A stretch of DNA of 64,000 nt from Epiperipatus broadwayi (Eukaryota > Onychophora > Udeonychophora > Euonychophora > Peripatidae): assembly GCA_028023455.1 (NCBI GenBank), contig JAQFVV010006473.1, forward strand, positions 918,702-982,701, written 5' to 3'. The notes under the pieces are model-generated. The model saw only the letters and a program-made list of their open reading frames with translations. It had not been told where the DNA came from and made no database searches. The position numbers and the translations under genes were made by a program. Numbering within the stretch: the first letter of the stretch is position 1; each line of letters starts with the position of its first letter. Shown one piece after another: positions 37,182 to 49,883 of this stretch.

Positions 37182-40100
37182 TGTAACCAAAATAAATGAA
37201 TCAAAAAAAAGATATTATTACCATATCTGAATCCATAGAATGATTATAAAAATTATAAACAAATTAAAATAACAAGTATTATATGGAAATCACGTATAGG
37301 GAAATCACGTGAAGTGAGTACACTAGTAATTCAATAAAATATAACTCAGGTATACAGGCAGTAGATCTTATCCCCTTTCATTTCTTGGTTTGATGTTAAG
37401 TGCATGTTTAAACAAATACTAAGTGAATATGGTCTAGCAGGGCGCCACTAGATTATCTGAATCTAGACACGGTTATATCTAATAACCTTTTACATGTACC
37501 AGGTTTGAATTCCTTTTTTTTTTGGTACTTTATTTCTAATAAAAAAATGAGAGATTTTGCTTTTTGAGCCATATCACTATAAGCACTAATATTTAGGTAA
37601 AAGTAAAACATCTTTAAACCAAAGTGGAGTTCATTGAACATAAATCATTTCTCAGATCTTAGCATAACAAATGTGTTTCAATAGTTTTATAAGTTTACTA
37701 GCTCAGATTATATATAACTAATTTAGGATGGCAATTCACTCATCCTTGCATGAAATAGATGATGGGATGTGGTTATAATAATACTAAGAGATCACTAAAT
37801 ATTATAAAATCAATATTTATTTATGGCCTTTAAACAGTTAAACAGCTCATTAATTAAAACGTTGATGGCGATGATGATGATGATAATAATAACAATAAAG
37901 ACAAGGGTTTCAACTACAGCTCTAGGACTAAGCCTAAACATAAAACTAAATTTTATAAAGAAATGCATAATTATTGCTTAATTTTAGCATACTTAATTAT
38001 ATCTTAAATAACTAATATTCAACCATTGATGATGATGAATAATCACACTTAACAAAGACTACACTTAATGAAATATATACGCCTCATTTAATAAAACAAA
38101 CTAATATTTATTACTACATTTCTAACATATACAGAAAAATTTCTAGATAAATATGAAAATTGACATGAATAATAATAATAATTGATTATATAACAATCCT
38201 CAGATTAATTTTAAGTTCTTCCCCCTTTCCCTTCAAATGTATTTTGTGTTAAGTTGGACGTCACATTAACCATGAAAAGTATTTCAAGACAAAAAATATT
38301 ATCTGCTCATTAACACACATACTTAAAAAATCCAACATGTAAATAGAATATAAATAGAAATGTTAGTAAAATTGAAAGAGCAAGTTTTAGAAACAAGTTT
38401 TAAATTATTTCTCCCCCCTCTCTTCTACCTCAAAAATGCTATACTTAATGAAACAAACTAATCTAATATTCTAACACTACTTGTTATTCCACATTCACTC
38501 CCAATTTTACACATATAAAAATATCATTATGTATGTGCGTGTTTTATCCCATAATAACAAAATATTATTAAAAACCAAAATAATAATAATATATCAGTTA
38601 AAACTAAAATCATAATACCATAAAAAAAAAAAATTGTTTTACACATTAATATTTCACAACTGTAAAATTAATAAACAAATCATTTTCATACATTCAAGAT
38701 CATTTATGAAGCTCAAAGTTATTTTTAGTAAGACATTCTTGTTTTAATCGATCTGAATAGTCTTTAAAAGTTCTTTAAATAAAAATATACCACTTTATTG
38801 CTAAAATGTTTATTAAGACTGATATCATAAAGAAAATAGATATAAAAAGTCATATTACCGATCTTTTGCTTGTGACGAATTTCCAAGGGTTCAAACTTGT
38901 CTTGTATAATGCTTATATTTCTCAGCTACCATTTCCGTTTTACTGGGAACAATCTCTTTCTTGAGGTTGATAACTATTTGATGATGGTGACTCTATTGAG
39001 GTTATTTGCGTTAGTGGATAATTTGGAAATCATTATATTAATTTTTCTTCTTTTCCTGTCAAGCATGTGGATGAAATACAGCAGTTGTTTCCCCATTTGT
39101 AAATTTTCTTGAGTTTAAAATCAGTTGTTGTAACAATTAATTGGACTTGATGATTAATATTTATCAGTAGATTAATTCATCTTCTTTGAATGCAGGTGAA
39201 TGCTTTCTTACTTCTATTAAAAACATCTTATTTATCTGGTCAGTTGAAAGGTGTAGAATATTATTTTAGACACATCTTTTCTTTCCTATGTGATGTGCAG
39301 CTTCCCCAGATGGTCTGGCAAATGGAATATACATATAATTTTTCTAGCCCGCCATCTCTTATATTTTCAACGTTCAATATTATAGTTTAATATCTGAATC
39401 AATCACAATAATAATCTAAGACAGCTTTTTATATCCAATTTTTAGCTACCTTAACCAATCAGAGATAGCATCACTTGCTATTTTTGGACAAATTTGTTTT
39501 AATTAGATCTCTAATTTATTTTCAACCAAAGTATTTTTCAACTGAAAAGTTTAATCCTTTTTCCAGACACTTTTGTTTAAAAAAAAAAAAATAGACTCAA
39601 TTCTTATTTCCTTTCTTTTGTTTTTTTTTTTTCTTTTTAACATCCAGGTAACACTTCAAATCTTTGAGCTTCCTTCTTTAGATCTTGATAAGAAAATTTC
39701 AAAAATTATAGCTCCAAAGTGACAATCATTTACAAAAAATTTACTACAAAGATCGATATCTGATTAAACAGATTTCCTCTTTTAACAAAAAAAAATTGTA
39801 CAAAAAAAATAATTTAACAGATTTAATACTTCCTTTTCTTTCAATATTTAGGAAATGTAAAATTTTGTATGTAATGTACACACATCCTGCATTCTTTCAA
39901 ATCATTCATAAACTAACCTTAAATACTATAATTGCTAGCTTAGTAATTATAACCCAATTATTTAATTAAATCTGTAACTTTTAAATCCCACTTATAATTA
40001 AAGAAAAGCAAAATAAAAGTATAGAAAAAAAATGTTAGAATTGATCAAGCATAGGTTAGTTTTAAAGAAAATTAAAATGTTTAATATTTGAAATATAAAA

Positions 40101-40407
40101 CAATTAAATAATTTACACATACATTGCCTATATGTATGCATTATAACTTTGCTTTTTAAAGAAAAATTAAATATTAAATAGTTTAAATGTGTGTATTACC
40201 TTTCTATCAACACACAAACAAATAAAGCATATAATTGTTGACCCATTCTCTGTCTAAAGTGTTTAAGATTTTGATCTGGTAGGGTTTGAACTTGGATGCC
40301 CTACAGCTTCTTTTATGGTTATATAAAATTGTGATGATGATTTTGTTTTACCTTTTCTACATGCACATTACTATAAATTTGGCTAGTGACCAAATTGTAA
40401 TGGCACA
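37182..40407 (-). repeat. Long terminal repeat 2 of the Gypsy-like element
   Basis: 3,226 bp, with the same ends as LTR 1 (TGTAACC...GGCACA on the plus strand). Differences from LTR 1 are few: for example C/A at 31281 against 37581, A/G near 37662, T/A near 37898, and T/G at 34087 against 40381. It lies between the two internal regions and is shared by both units. Its TATA box is at 39426-39433 on the minus strand. Confidence 0.93.
39426..39459 (-). promoter_or_regulatory. LTR 2 core promoter
   Basis: The same GGATATAAAAAGCTG and two ATTGG boxes as in LTR 1. It would drive the unit-1 internal region that follows on the minus strand (37181 downward). Confidence 0.6.
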
Positions 40408-40715
40408 ACTTTCTCCCCCTTCGGATAAAATCATCAGCACTTTTGTTTTAACTATATTAAAATAAAATAAAAATCCTAACTAATAAATACACTAATAATA
40501 ATAAACACTTATAACATATATAAAAAAAAAATTACTACTTTCTCCCCCTTCGGAAAACATCACACTTTGTTTTAACTATATAAAAAAAAAAAATCCTAAC
40601 CAATAAATACACTAATAATAATAAACACTTATAATATCTATATAAAAAAAAAATTAACTACTGGTAAATATATTTTTCATTAAAAAAAAAAATTTATTTG
40701 GAGATCTTTGCCAGG

Positions 40716-40904
40716 CTATTCTGCTGAAGTATAAGGGATCAAACTCCTAGCATTATAGGTCTCCTTATTCCCATCAAGAGCAGCAAGCATAAAGGCATTC
40801 TCTCCTACCTTTTTAGTGATTTTGAATGGCTTTTTCTTTTCAAACCATATTGCGGTCTGCATAAAAATGCACCTGTACATCCAGTCCCTTTTTAATATTT
40901 CCAT
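40716..40904 (-). pseudogene. Integrase C-terminus-like fragment, unit 2
   Basis: The 62-codon frame is equivalent to 34441-34629, with WFEKKKPFKITKKVGENAF and RSLIPYTSAE. It overlaps the 3' end of the 465-codon Gag-like frame in another phase, so it could only be translated by frameshifting. Confidence 0.5.
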
Positions 40905-42237
40905 TTTTCATCTTGACTGGATATTTATAAAACATATCTGGAGGAATTATTTTATATAACCTCCTCTTACAAACTCCATTTAGAAATATGGACTCTTGGT
41001 ACCTTATGTAATATGCCTTGAAGTTTTTCAGAGAGATTGACTCTCTATACCATACATACTTTATTTTTAAACTTTCTAGAAAGATCGACTCTCTGTACCA
41101 TATATAATTCATCCTTAAATCTTCCAGAGAGATTGATTCTCTGTGCCAGATATAATTCATCCTTAAATCTTCCAGAGAGATTGATTCTCTGTGCCATGTA
41201 TAATTTATTTTTAAACTCTCTAAAAAGGTTGACTCTTTGTACCAAATATAAGGCACACTTAAATTTACCAGAGCATTTAAATTTTTCAGAGAGATTGATT
41301 CTCTGTCTGATACACACTGGACATTTACATTTTTCAGAGAGATTGGCTCTCTGTACCAGATATAACTTATTTTTGACTTTTCCAGAGCAGTTGAATTTTT
41401 CAGAGAGATTTGGACATTTACATTTTTCAGAGAGATTGCCTCTCTATACCATATATAAGGTATCTCCAATCTATTTAAGAAGACAGATTTTTGAAACCAC
41501 ACATGCTGGTTTGTTACTAGATTGAGAACTACAGACTGTTGAAACTTTTGCTCTCTTTCTAAAATAACTGGTTTCATATCCCTTATTGCCTCTCTTAAAT
41601 CAATCATCTTATCAGATGCATGAAGTTTTTCCTCCAACTCTCTTTTCCTTCTTTTCACTTCATGATCTATCCCAATCTGCTCCTTGGTCATCATCTCATT
41701 TACTTTCTTTACTGGGAGATTTGGTATTATGGCTAATATCGGCCTTTCTACTTCTTTTTCACCTTGTGGATTGTTAACTAAAGTAGGCATCCTTTTCTCT
41801 GACTGACTCTGTTCTGAGCTATCCCTACAGTCATCTGGACTGATGCTAACATCATTTTGCCTTGAATTTGGGTTTGACTGATCCTGCAGCCCTACATTAA
41901 TACGATCTTTTAATTCATCTTCACACCTCTTATCCTCTTGTTTTAAACTTTCTACACTTTCTATGCCTTTTCCATCATCTCTTAAACTTTCTATGAGCTG
42001 CTTCCTATCTTCTCTTAGATCTTCTCTGAACCTTTCTATACTTTTATTATTTTTCTCTATCTTTTGTTCTAGATTTACCATACTTTTATTATTTTTCTCT
42101 ATCTTTTGTTCTAGATTTATCATACTTTGCTTACTCTCCTCTCTCATACTTCTGAGCATCTGCATTATCATGTCCATGTCTGATGGTGCTATCTTTGCTA
42201 TCTGAGCCTCTTCCATATTATAATTTAGTTCACTCAT
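40840..42237 (-). CDS. Gag-like protein with 16-residue repeats (non-autonomous Gypsy-like element)
   Basis: An intact 465-codon ORF with an ATG at 42235-42237, in the position of gag, about 1.2 kb behind the primer-binding site. Residues about 1-25 start MSELNYNMEEAQ. Residues 25-110 look like a coiled coil, with NLEQKIEKNNKS twice and many Arg/Lys/Glu. Residues 110-240 are polar (Ser/Asn/Gln/Glu) and end in a Lys/Arg-rich patch. Residues about 245-430 consist of roughly nine units of 16 residues built on a Tyr/His-Arg-Glu-Ser-Ile-Ser-Leu core and ending in Tyr-Ile-Trp. The last residues are Lys-rich. I see no capsid major homology region and no CCHC knuckle. Retroelement Gag proteins assemble particles through coiled coils; that role is inferred. 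It is preserved in this unit and frameshifted in unit 1. Confidence 0.7.
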   Translation of the reverse strand: MSELNYNMEEAQIAKIAPSDMDMIMQMLRSMREESKQSMINLEQKIEKNNKSMVNLEQKIEKNNKSIERFREDLREDRKQLIESLRDDGKGIESVESLKQEDKRCEDELKDRINVGLQDQSNPNSRQNDVSISPDDCRDSSEQSQSEKRMPTLVNNPQGEKEVERPILAIIPNLPVKKVNEMMTKEQIGIDHEVKRRKRELEEKLHASDKMIDLREAIRDMKPVILEREQKFQQSVVLNLVTNQHVWFQKSVFLNRLEIPYIWYREAISLKNVNVQISLKNSTALEKSKISYIWYREPISLKNVNVQCVSDRESISLKNLNALVNLSVPYIWYKESTFLESLKINYTWHRESISLEDLRMNYIWHRESISLEDLRMNYIWYRESIFLESLKIKYVWYRESISLKNFKAYYIRYQESIFLNGVCKRRLYKIIPPDMFYKYPVKMKNGNIKKGLDVQVHFYADRNMV

Positions 42238-43361
42238 GTTATAAAACTATGTATATCCCATCTGTACTTCCCTGACCATCAAAAATCCACACATCTTCTC
42301 CCTGTCTGACACCTATTCTGACCAACTGACTGATTTGATTTTCACCTTATTATGCATTTACAAATACAACAACAACAAAAAAATTTTAATATCCTTATTT
42401 AATGAACTACACAACAATAATCTATATAGTGCATGTCTGTCTGTAATAGCCCAAATTATACATTCATCCATTCTCCCAGAAATCAGACAGATATTGACAG
42501 TCCACAGAATGACTAGCAGTTCACAATCTTGAGATAAATAAAAGAATTCAGTCACAGCACTATAATCACACAATGCATCACGAGCACTCAGAAGATCATC
42601 CCAATTCGATCACTATTAACTACCACAACCCTTGATTAAATGAAGCAAACTCTGTTGCAATAAAAGATGTATTAAGTCTTAGGGGCTAAAATAGATAAAC
42701 TATGCCTTGCTCTCTCTCTCTTGGAGTCTTATGTGGCAAGTATCAAGGAATGCCCTGCTTATTATAGACTACAAAAACGAAACCTTGCTCTCTCTCTTGG
42801 AGACTTATAGGCTGATATCATGGCAGGTCTGCTGTTAACTGCTTCATGATAAAATAAAGATAACATATAAATTGGGTTGGAGCAGTGAATGGGTTTGATC
42901 ATTCATAAGTTACACGAAATACACAGCATTCTCAAGGCAATGACAAAACTCTCCACCCATCATCAAAACTGCAATCTAACCAACCAAACTCCAACGATCA
43001 ACCATCCAATCAAACCTCTAAAATCATAGACTTTTTACAAAATGAACTCCCCAAACACACATGAGACTACTATTCCATAATTCATCACTATTACTATGCC
43101 TATCCTATCTGGCAATAAATCATTTTAATGTTCCACAAAAAAAAATCTATTATTTATTTCACCTTTGTCTTAAGTTGTGATATTCATCTCTATTTTCAAA
43201 ATTGATAAGAAAAAAAAAAAAAAAGCTGTTTTATGGCTGTACCCATTTTATCATCATCAATGAATAATTAAATCATATTAAACATCATCATCTAAAATAA
43301 GACTGTTTGGCCAAGAAAATTTTGTAAGACAAAAAAAATTTTACTAAAAAAAAAATTTTAC

Positions 43362-43861
43362 NNNNNNNNNNNNNNNNNNNNNNNNNNNNNNNNNNNNNNN
43401 NNNNNNNNNNNNNNNNNNNNNNNNNNNNNNNNNNNNNNNNNNNNNNNNNNNNNNNNNNNNNNNNNNNNNNNNNNNNNNNNNNNNNNNNNNNNNNNNNNNN
43501 NNNNNNNNNNNNNNNNNNNNNNNNNNNNNNNNNNNNNNNNNNNNNNNNNNNNNNNNNNNNNNNNNNNNNNNNNNNNNNNNNNNNNNNNNNNNNNNNNNNN
43601 NNNNNNNNNNNNNNNNNNNNNNNNNNNNNNNNNNNNNNNNNNNNNNNNNNNNNNNNNNNNNNNNNNNNNNNNNNNNNNNNNNNNNNNNNNNNNNNNNNNN
43701 NNNNNNNNNNNNNNNNNNNNNNNNNNNNNNNNNNNNNNNNNNNNNNNNNNNNNNNNNNNNNNNNNNNNNNNNNNNNNNNNNNNNNNNNNNNNNNNNNNNN
43801 NNNNNNNNNNNNNNNNNNNNNNNNNNNNNNNNNNNNNNNNNNNNNNNNNNNNNNNNNNNNN
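43362..43861. other. Assembly gap (500 N)
   Basis: Exactly 500 Ns. By comparison with unit 1 at least about 105 bp of internal region and probably a third LTR of 3.2 kb are missing here, so the true gap is probably several kilobases. After the gap the sequence resumes with GGCCATATATATATAG, like the GCAGCCATATATATA left of LTR 1. Confidence 0.95.
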
Positions 43862-46800
43862 GGCCATATATATATAGTTTATATTTTTTTATTGTGCCAA
43901 TATCAAAAAGTTAAAAATAAAAGGGATACTTTTTTTGTATTAAATGCTTTTATTTACTGTTGGCTAAAAAAAAAAAAAATGTTTCTTTAATGACAATTGG
44001 AGTTTTTATATTTAACTCAACATAAAAGAATTGGGATCCAGGAATTAATTAAGTCAATTCTTATTTTTTATACTAAGTGATTAACTCATTTAATTTCTGA
44101 ACCTCCACCCCTCCCTCATGCTTTAATTTTAGTTACATATAAAAAACCCAATTGCTGTTGAAGGAGCAATTACTTTTTTCTTTTTAGTGCACAATAGATA
44201 AAAGCATTTACTATTATTTTTTACCTCTATTATTAACTCTTTACTAGTTTAAAATCCCTATTGGCAGATTCAATTAAAGCTCCAAACTTTTGATTGGTCA
44301 ATTACAAAATCAACAGTAAAATATATTTATCTTTTAAAACTATGTTTGTTTTAGTTTAATTTTTAAAATGCAAATTAATAATTTATTAGATTATTAAAGT
44401 GAATGAAAGTTTTTGTAAGAATAAATTTTTATTCATAATTGATAAAAATAATCTATAGTGGTAAACATAAAATGTATGATTGTTATCTAATTATGATTTG
44501 AAACACTACATAGTTGATCTTTCTTTGACAATTTGCCTACATGTAAAAGTAAACATTTTCTACTAAAATCTGACTTCTTTTTCTAAAATAATTTAAATTT
44601 CACACTTATTTTGTGAAAAAATATTAATGTGTCAAAAAAAGGTTCTAAAACATATGTTGTCAGTTGAAAAATTAAAATGAAGAATTGAAGTCAAAGTTTT
44701 GTGATAAGTGAACTCTGGTAAAGAACAGAAAAAACAACCAATAAACACTTTGAAAGACAATACTTACATCATTGTTATATCATTAAATTTAAATATTTTT
44801 AATTTATTATCTGTAAATAAATTTTAAAGATGTCAGCATCATTCAATATGATTTTATTGATAAAATAACTGTAAAATCAGAAAAATAACATTAAAAATAA
44901 TAGTTTGAGAGTGAGGTAAAGCTGCATATGAAAATGACTATATAGTGCAGTTCCCAGATTAATTTATAAATTTAATTTAATTAACATTTATAAAAGTAAT
45001 GGTTTTAAGGCAGTCTTTATCTAAATTTAATTTAATATTTTTAGTTATGATAACATTCTTTTTATTATATTAATAGTAGAAGAAATGTAAAAATTAAAGA
45101 AGCTATCATAATTGAAGATACAACAGAAAAACTAATAGCTATAAAAAAGCATTAATAGAATGACTAATCATACATATAAAAAGGGGAAAAATTGATTGCT
45201 TTTTCAGTTATGAGATTAGAAAATAGAAGAAAATAAGAGTAAATTAAAAGAACATTAAAAATAATAATCCATAAATATTTTAAAATAGATAATGCCTGGT
45301 TAAAATTATATTATATTAGTTAATGTTAAAAATACATCAATTTAATATACAAAAAAGTGGTATTAAAACTTATAAAAACACTCATATATATGTATATGTT
45401 AAAAATAATTTATACAAAAGATTCAAATAACAATAAAAAGATTAATATTTATAAAACTGGATTAATATATATTAGATTCATTAAAATGATATAATTTGTA
45501 AGAAATTTAATATCTAAATGTATAAGTATTATATATAATGGTTTATATTTTTTTAAAATATGTTTGTATATGTTTTAAAATCTACTAATTATGTGATCAT
45601 ATCCATTTGAATATTACATCTCTGATGAAGCTGAACAGTCAAAAATTGTTAAAACATTTTATCAATTAATAAATAAATAAAAAAGATAATGCATTGTTAA
45701 AAGTGACTACAGAATGTCTATTAAATGATATTATATACATACAAACAGCAATGCATAAAGAATTAAAGAATGAAGAGAAATGATGTTACTGGTTAATTGA
45801 TTGAGGTTGTCTTAACAAAATGTGACTGACATTCTATTTGTTTTTTAAGCTTTGGATATTGTGATGTTATTTGTATATTATAAATAGTTATCTATTAACA
45901 TTGTAAAGGTTTAATATAAATATATGGAAGTAATGATTTCAGAAAAATAATATAGTAAGAAAAAAATTGAATGAAACAAAATAGAAAGCACTATTCAATT
46001 AAGTTTTTTATAAGATAATTTAACACGGAGAATCATGTTATAGGTATAACTAAGTAGTAGTTTTATACCAATAACCCACAACAGCACCTGCTTTGTAACA
46101 TAAATTCTACAGGTGATATCTCATATTTCTCTTAAGAAATGTATTTGTTTTACATAATTATTATTCTAAATTTAATTTTTTAAGTATAAGATTTATTTAT
46201 AATAAATATTAAAATATTTGTATAAAAATGGAAAAAATATAATAAAATCACAAAAATAAAGAAATAAAATTACTTTTGTTTAGAATAGCATCTAACTGGA
46301 TTAAATGTATTGCTTTCTTTTAATCAATTATTATAACAAAATAAATTTGCTTTTTATTATTGTAAGTCTTAGTTATAATAAATATTTAATATTTGTTTAA
46401 AGAAGTAAAAAGATAGTAATAATTTGCCAAAAATGAAGAAACTTTTCTTCCATTTAGACAAAAAAATATGGTATGAGATATTGCTAAATCCAAAATAGGA
46501 TATAAAATATATATTTTGTAACTAAATTCAAACTAATTTCATTTTTACAAAATATAAACATACCTAGAAAAGTCCTGATAAGAATTCCTGTTCAATTAAA
46601 AAAATACTATAAAGTTGAGGCATATAAAAATTTATAATGGTATCAGATATCAGCTATAACCATTTCAGGTTAAAGTAAAATTTATATATTAACAATGAAT
46701 AGGAAATATAGTTATGAAAAGAATGAAAGTACATGTGTTGGTGTTGAATTAAATGCAAACATATAATAATTAAAATATAGAAAGCAATATTATGAACAAA

Positions 46801-47484
46801 TTTTAACATTGAAATTTGATCATTTAAAGTAATCAATATATTTATTTGTTTTGTTATAAAAATAATAATGGAACTAATGATCAATCATAGTAATTTAAAA
46901 AAATCAGTTGGTTTACTTATTTTTAAAGTTATGTTAATAAATTTAATTATTATTTTACTTTATTTACAATAATATATTTTATAAAATAGAATATTACGTG
47001 ACAAATACAACATAGAAAAGAATATAGTAAGATAACATAAAGTTTGACTTTTGTATTAATAAAAAAAACATTAGTTTAAATTGAAGTGTTATAAAAATAA
47101 TGGATTTCTAGAAACCAAAAAAGAAAGGGAAGAGACTTTTATTCGTTCTTATCTTTCAGGTTTCCCAATGACTAAAGGAATTATCAACTAATTTGAAATT
47201 ATTACCTCTCTTGCTTATAATAAACTTACTAATTATTCTTATTAGGGTATAAGGCAAAAATATTAGAAGGCAAAGCAAAAAAATGACATTTGAAGCATAA
47301 AGCTCAGACTTCAAAGCCTGAAGAAAAAAAACATCAGATATTAGGAAAATGAATAAAAGAAAATAGTACACTGTATAAAAAATAATATCTAAATGATAAC
47401 ATTAACTTTGTATCAATTTCAAAATATTATAAATATAAATATTACATTAAAAATATTTAAATAACCCATCTCAAGCATCATGAA
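43862..47484. other. AT-rich stretch without supported gene
   Basis: Nothing is recognised beyond poly-A/T runs. A hammerhead-like string at 45617-45640 (CTGATGAAGCTGAACAGTCAAAA) lacks G12 and a good stem I and was not accepted. Confidence 0.5.
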
Positions 47485-47603
47485 ATTTCAGTAATACCCT
47501 CTGTGAAAAATATCACGTCTGAACCTCAAATAGCCAAACTCAAAATGAATTTGGCTGTTTGAGTTTTAGACTTAATATTGTTAACAGAGGGCCTTATTGA
47601 AAT
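47485..47603. repeat. 119-bp foldback element (MITE-like)
   Basis: ATTTCAGTAATACCCTCTGT at the left is answered by ACAGAGGGCCTTATTGAAAT at the right. The inner parts GTCTGAACCTCAAATAGCCAAA and TTTGGCTGTTTGAG...AGAC also pair, so almost the whole element folds into one imperfect hairpin. No internal gene; no clear target-site duplication. Confidence 0.8.
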
Positions 47604-47955
47604 ATAATATTTGGGGAAGGTGACTATTTTCTATTTACTTTTCAGCTAACGATATGCACTGAAATATTTCCTTATATTAAATTTACAATAATTCTGGTAA
47701 TAGCATTTTATCTTAATTTAACAATGATGATTATTTGTTTAAATAAAATAAATAAAGAAAAAAAAGTCGATTGTAAGAATTATATATATATATACACACA
47801 CACGATTATAAAATAAACATATAAACATTTGCTGATATGTGTAAGTTTTAACAGAAATAATTAAGTATAAGCATACATATATGTTGTCACTATAGCTGTA
47901 TATTATTTGTGATTCTTAAACGAAACATTATATATATATACATATATATATATAT

Positions 47956-48021
47956 ATTTTAAAAATTATTTATAGGTGTATATATATATATATATATACA
48001 CCTATAAATAATTTTTAAAAT
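47956..48021. repeat. Perfect 66-bp palindrome around a TA run
   Basis: ATTTTAAAAATTATTTATAG, GTG, a TA run, CAC and the exact complement. Confidence 0.95.
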
Positions 48022-49883
48022 ATGTTCACCCAGGATATTTTATTTTTTGATACTGGTAGTATTAATAGTCACAAGAGTGTTATAGATTTATGTAATTTTA
48101 TTTATATTTTACACAGAAAATGAATATAAAAAATATTTCATATAAAAACAATGTAAAAAGTTTATTTATTCATGATATTGGAGCAATATTTCCTAGTTTA
48201 ACATAGGGACAAACATTTTATTGAATATTAAAAAGATAACTTCATTATATCTAAGCTTATAAGAATTATTATAAACATTTATAAACATTTATATTAATTT
48301 GAAATATTCTTTAGATCGGAACGTCTTCTCAAATTCATAAATAAAACATACTATAGCAAGTCAACATACATATGTTATCAAAAACACATAATAATGTTCA
48401 ATATATTATGTGGTATTATTTAAATAGTGATACACAGATTATATTCACTGCTCTTATAAATAATTTTTAATATATTTATTTATTTTTATTTTATGTCAGG
48501 TATTTATTTATATAATTTTTGATGTTATTTTTTTTCTAGTCATTAATTATGTTTATATAATATTTTTATGTATAATTTGTAATTAAGTTACATGATGGTT
48601 TTCAATCATTTTGGGATTGATAAATATCTGATGGATTGTTTTATTATTCTATTGTGAAAGTTTTATTTTCCTCTTAATCTTATTAAGATACCTTTTTGTC
48701 TGCATTGTAATTTTTTATAAAGTTTAACTGTATATTACTATGTTACTATGTTTAATAAATTTATTTTAAAACAATAATCATTTTCCTCTCATTCTCTGTA
48801 TTTGAGCCTGTCAGAAGTGCTTGTATAAAGAAGGTAAGGAGATTTAGAATGATTATGTACTAGTTAAATATCGAGTGGCACTCACAATAGTTACAATTTT
48901 AAATAAGTAAATAATATGAGTAAATCAAAATCCACATTCTTTATGCATGTTCAGTCATGTATAATCTTGCACCATTCAATCCATTACAATAAAATTAGAT
49001 TATTGGCAAAGATAGATTATATGTACATGTATTCCATTTTTCATGTTTTTAATTTGTAACACAGAGATGCTAGGAAATGTATATAGGTAGTATTAATAAT
49101 ATTGTTAAAAATTTTTTTTACAAAAATGTCAAATGTTTTTAAATTTTTATTTTATTAGCTATAAAAAATATGAAACATTTAACATATAAATATAAAATTA
49201 TTTTATTATAAATGCTTATTTTTCAGTAAGACCTTATACAAAACAACAATTTTTTAATAAATATAAAAAAAGTTTAAAACATTTCTTTTACATTAAAAAT
49301 ATACTCAGAAATACAAATTTAATCCTATTAATTAAAGATCAAATATATAAACGAACTCTATAAATCCACAAGAAAATTACAATATTACATCATTTTACTT
49401 TAAGCACATGTTAAAACTTTTTCTTTTACAATGTATATTAGAGGCTACTTATATATTGTTTTTGAAGTCTACAATTTTGTATTTAAAGTAAAATATAGAA
49501 ATAGAGAAATTTTGGCAATTATAAGATAGTATATTATGCCATAAAATCAGCGTAATGCAAATTCATGAACGTTGCTAGACATAATTGATTTTTAATAAAA
49601 TTTAAAATCTATATTGAGGGATAAATAAACAATTATAATTATAAAAAAATGAATAATTATTTAAAATTACTTATATATTTATTGAAAGATTATGGTTTTA
49701 TATAAGTCAAGTTGATAAAGAGCAATTACAAATTAAATGTAAATAATTTACATAAAAAAGTCATAGTAGTTATGTACAATCATTAGAAAATATTATTTTC
49801 AAAATCTACAATTGTGTATTTGAAATAAAGACAACTATAAAAATTATACATATAAATTTAATATTTTTAACAGCATAATATAG
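48022..49883. other. AT-rich stretch without recognised features
   Basis: No motif, element boundary or RNA gene is visible. Confidence 0.5.

Larger units (their letters stand above)
40408..43361 (-). mobile_element. Internal region of the Gypsy-like element, unit 2 (cut by assembly gap)
   Basis: It aligns with 34112-37075 almost base for base, with an intact Gag-like ORF. The last 100 or so bases, including the primer-binding site, and the 5' LTR of this unit are missing because the gap begins at 43362. Confidence 0.88.

Noticed and set aside
43358-43867. 169-codon frame of unknown residues
   Set aside because: It is a run of Ns in the assembly gap.
45600-45665. Hammerhead-like string CTGATGAAGCTGAACAGTC followed by AAAA
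   Set aside because: The core GAA is replaced, stem II ends unpaired at the core, and no credible stem I can be formed; it is at best a decayed relic.
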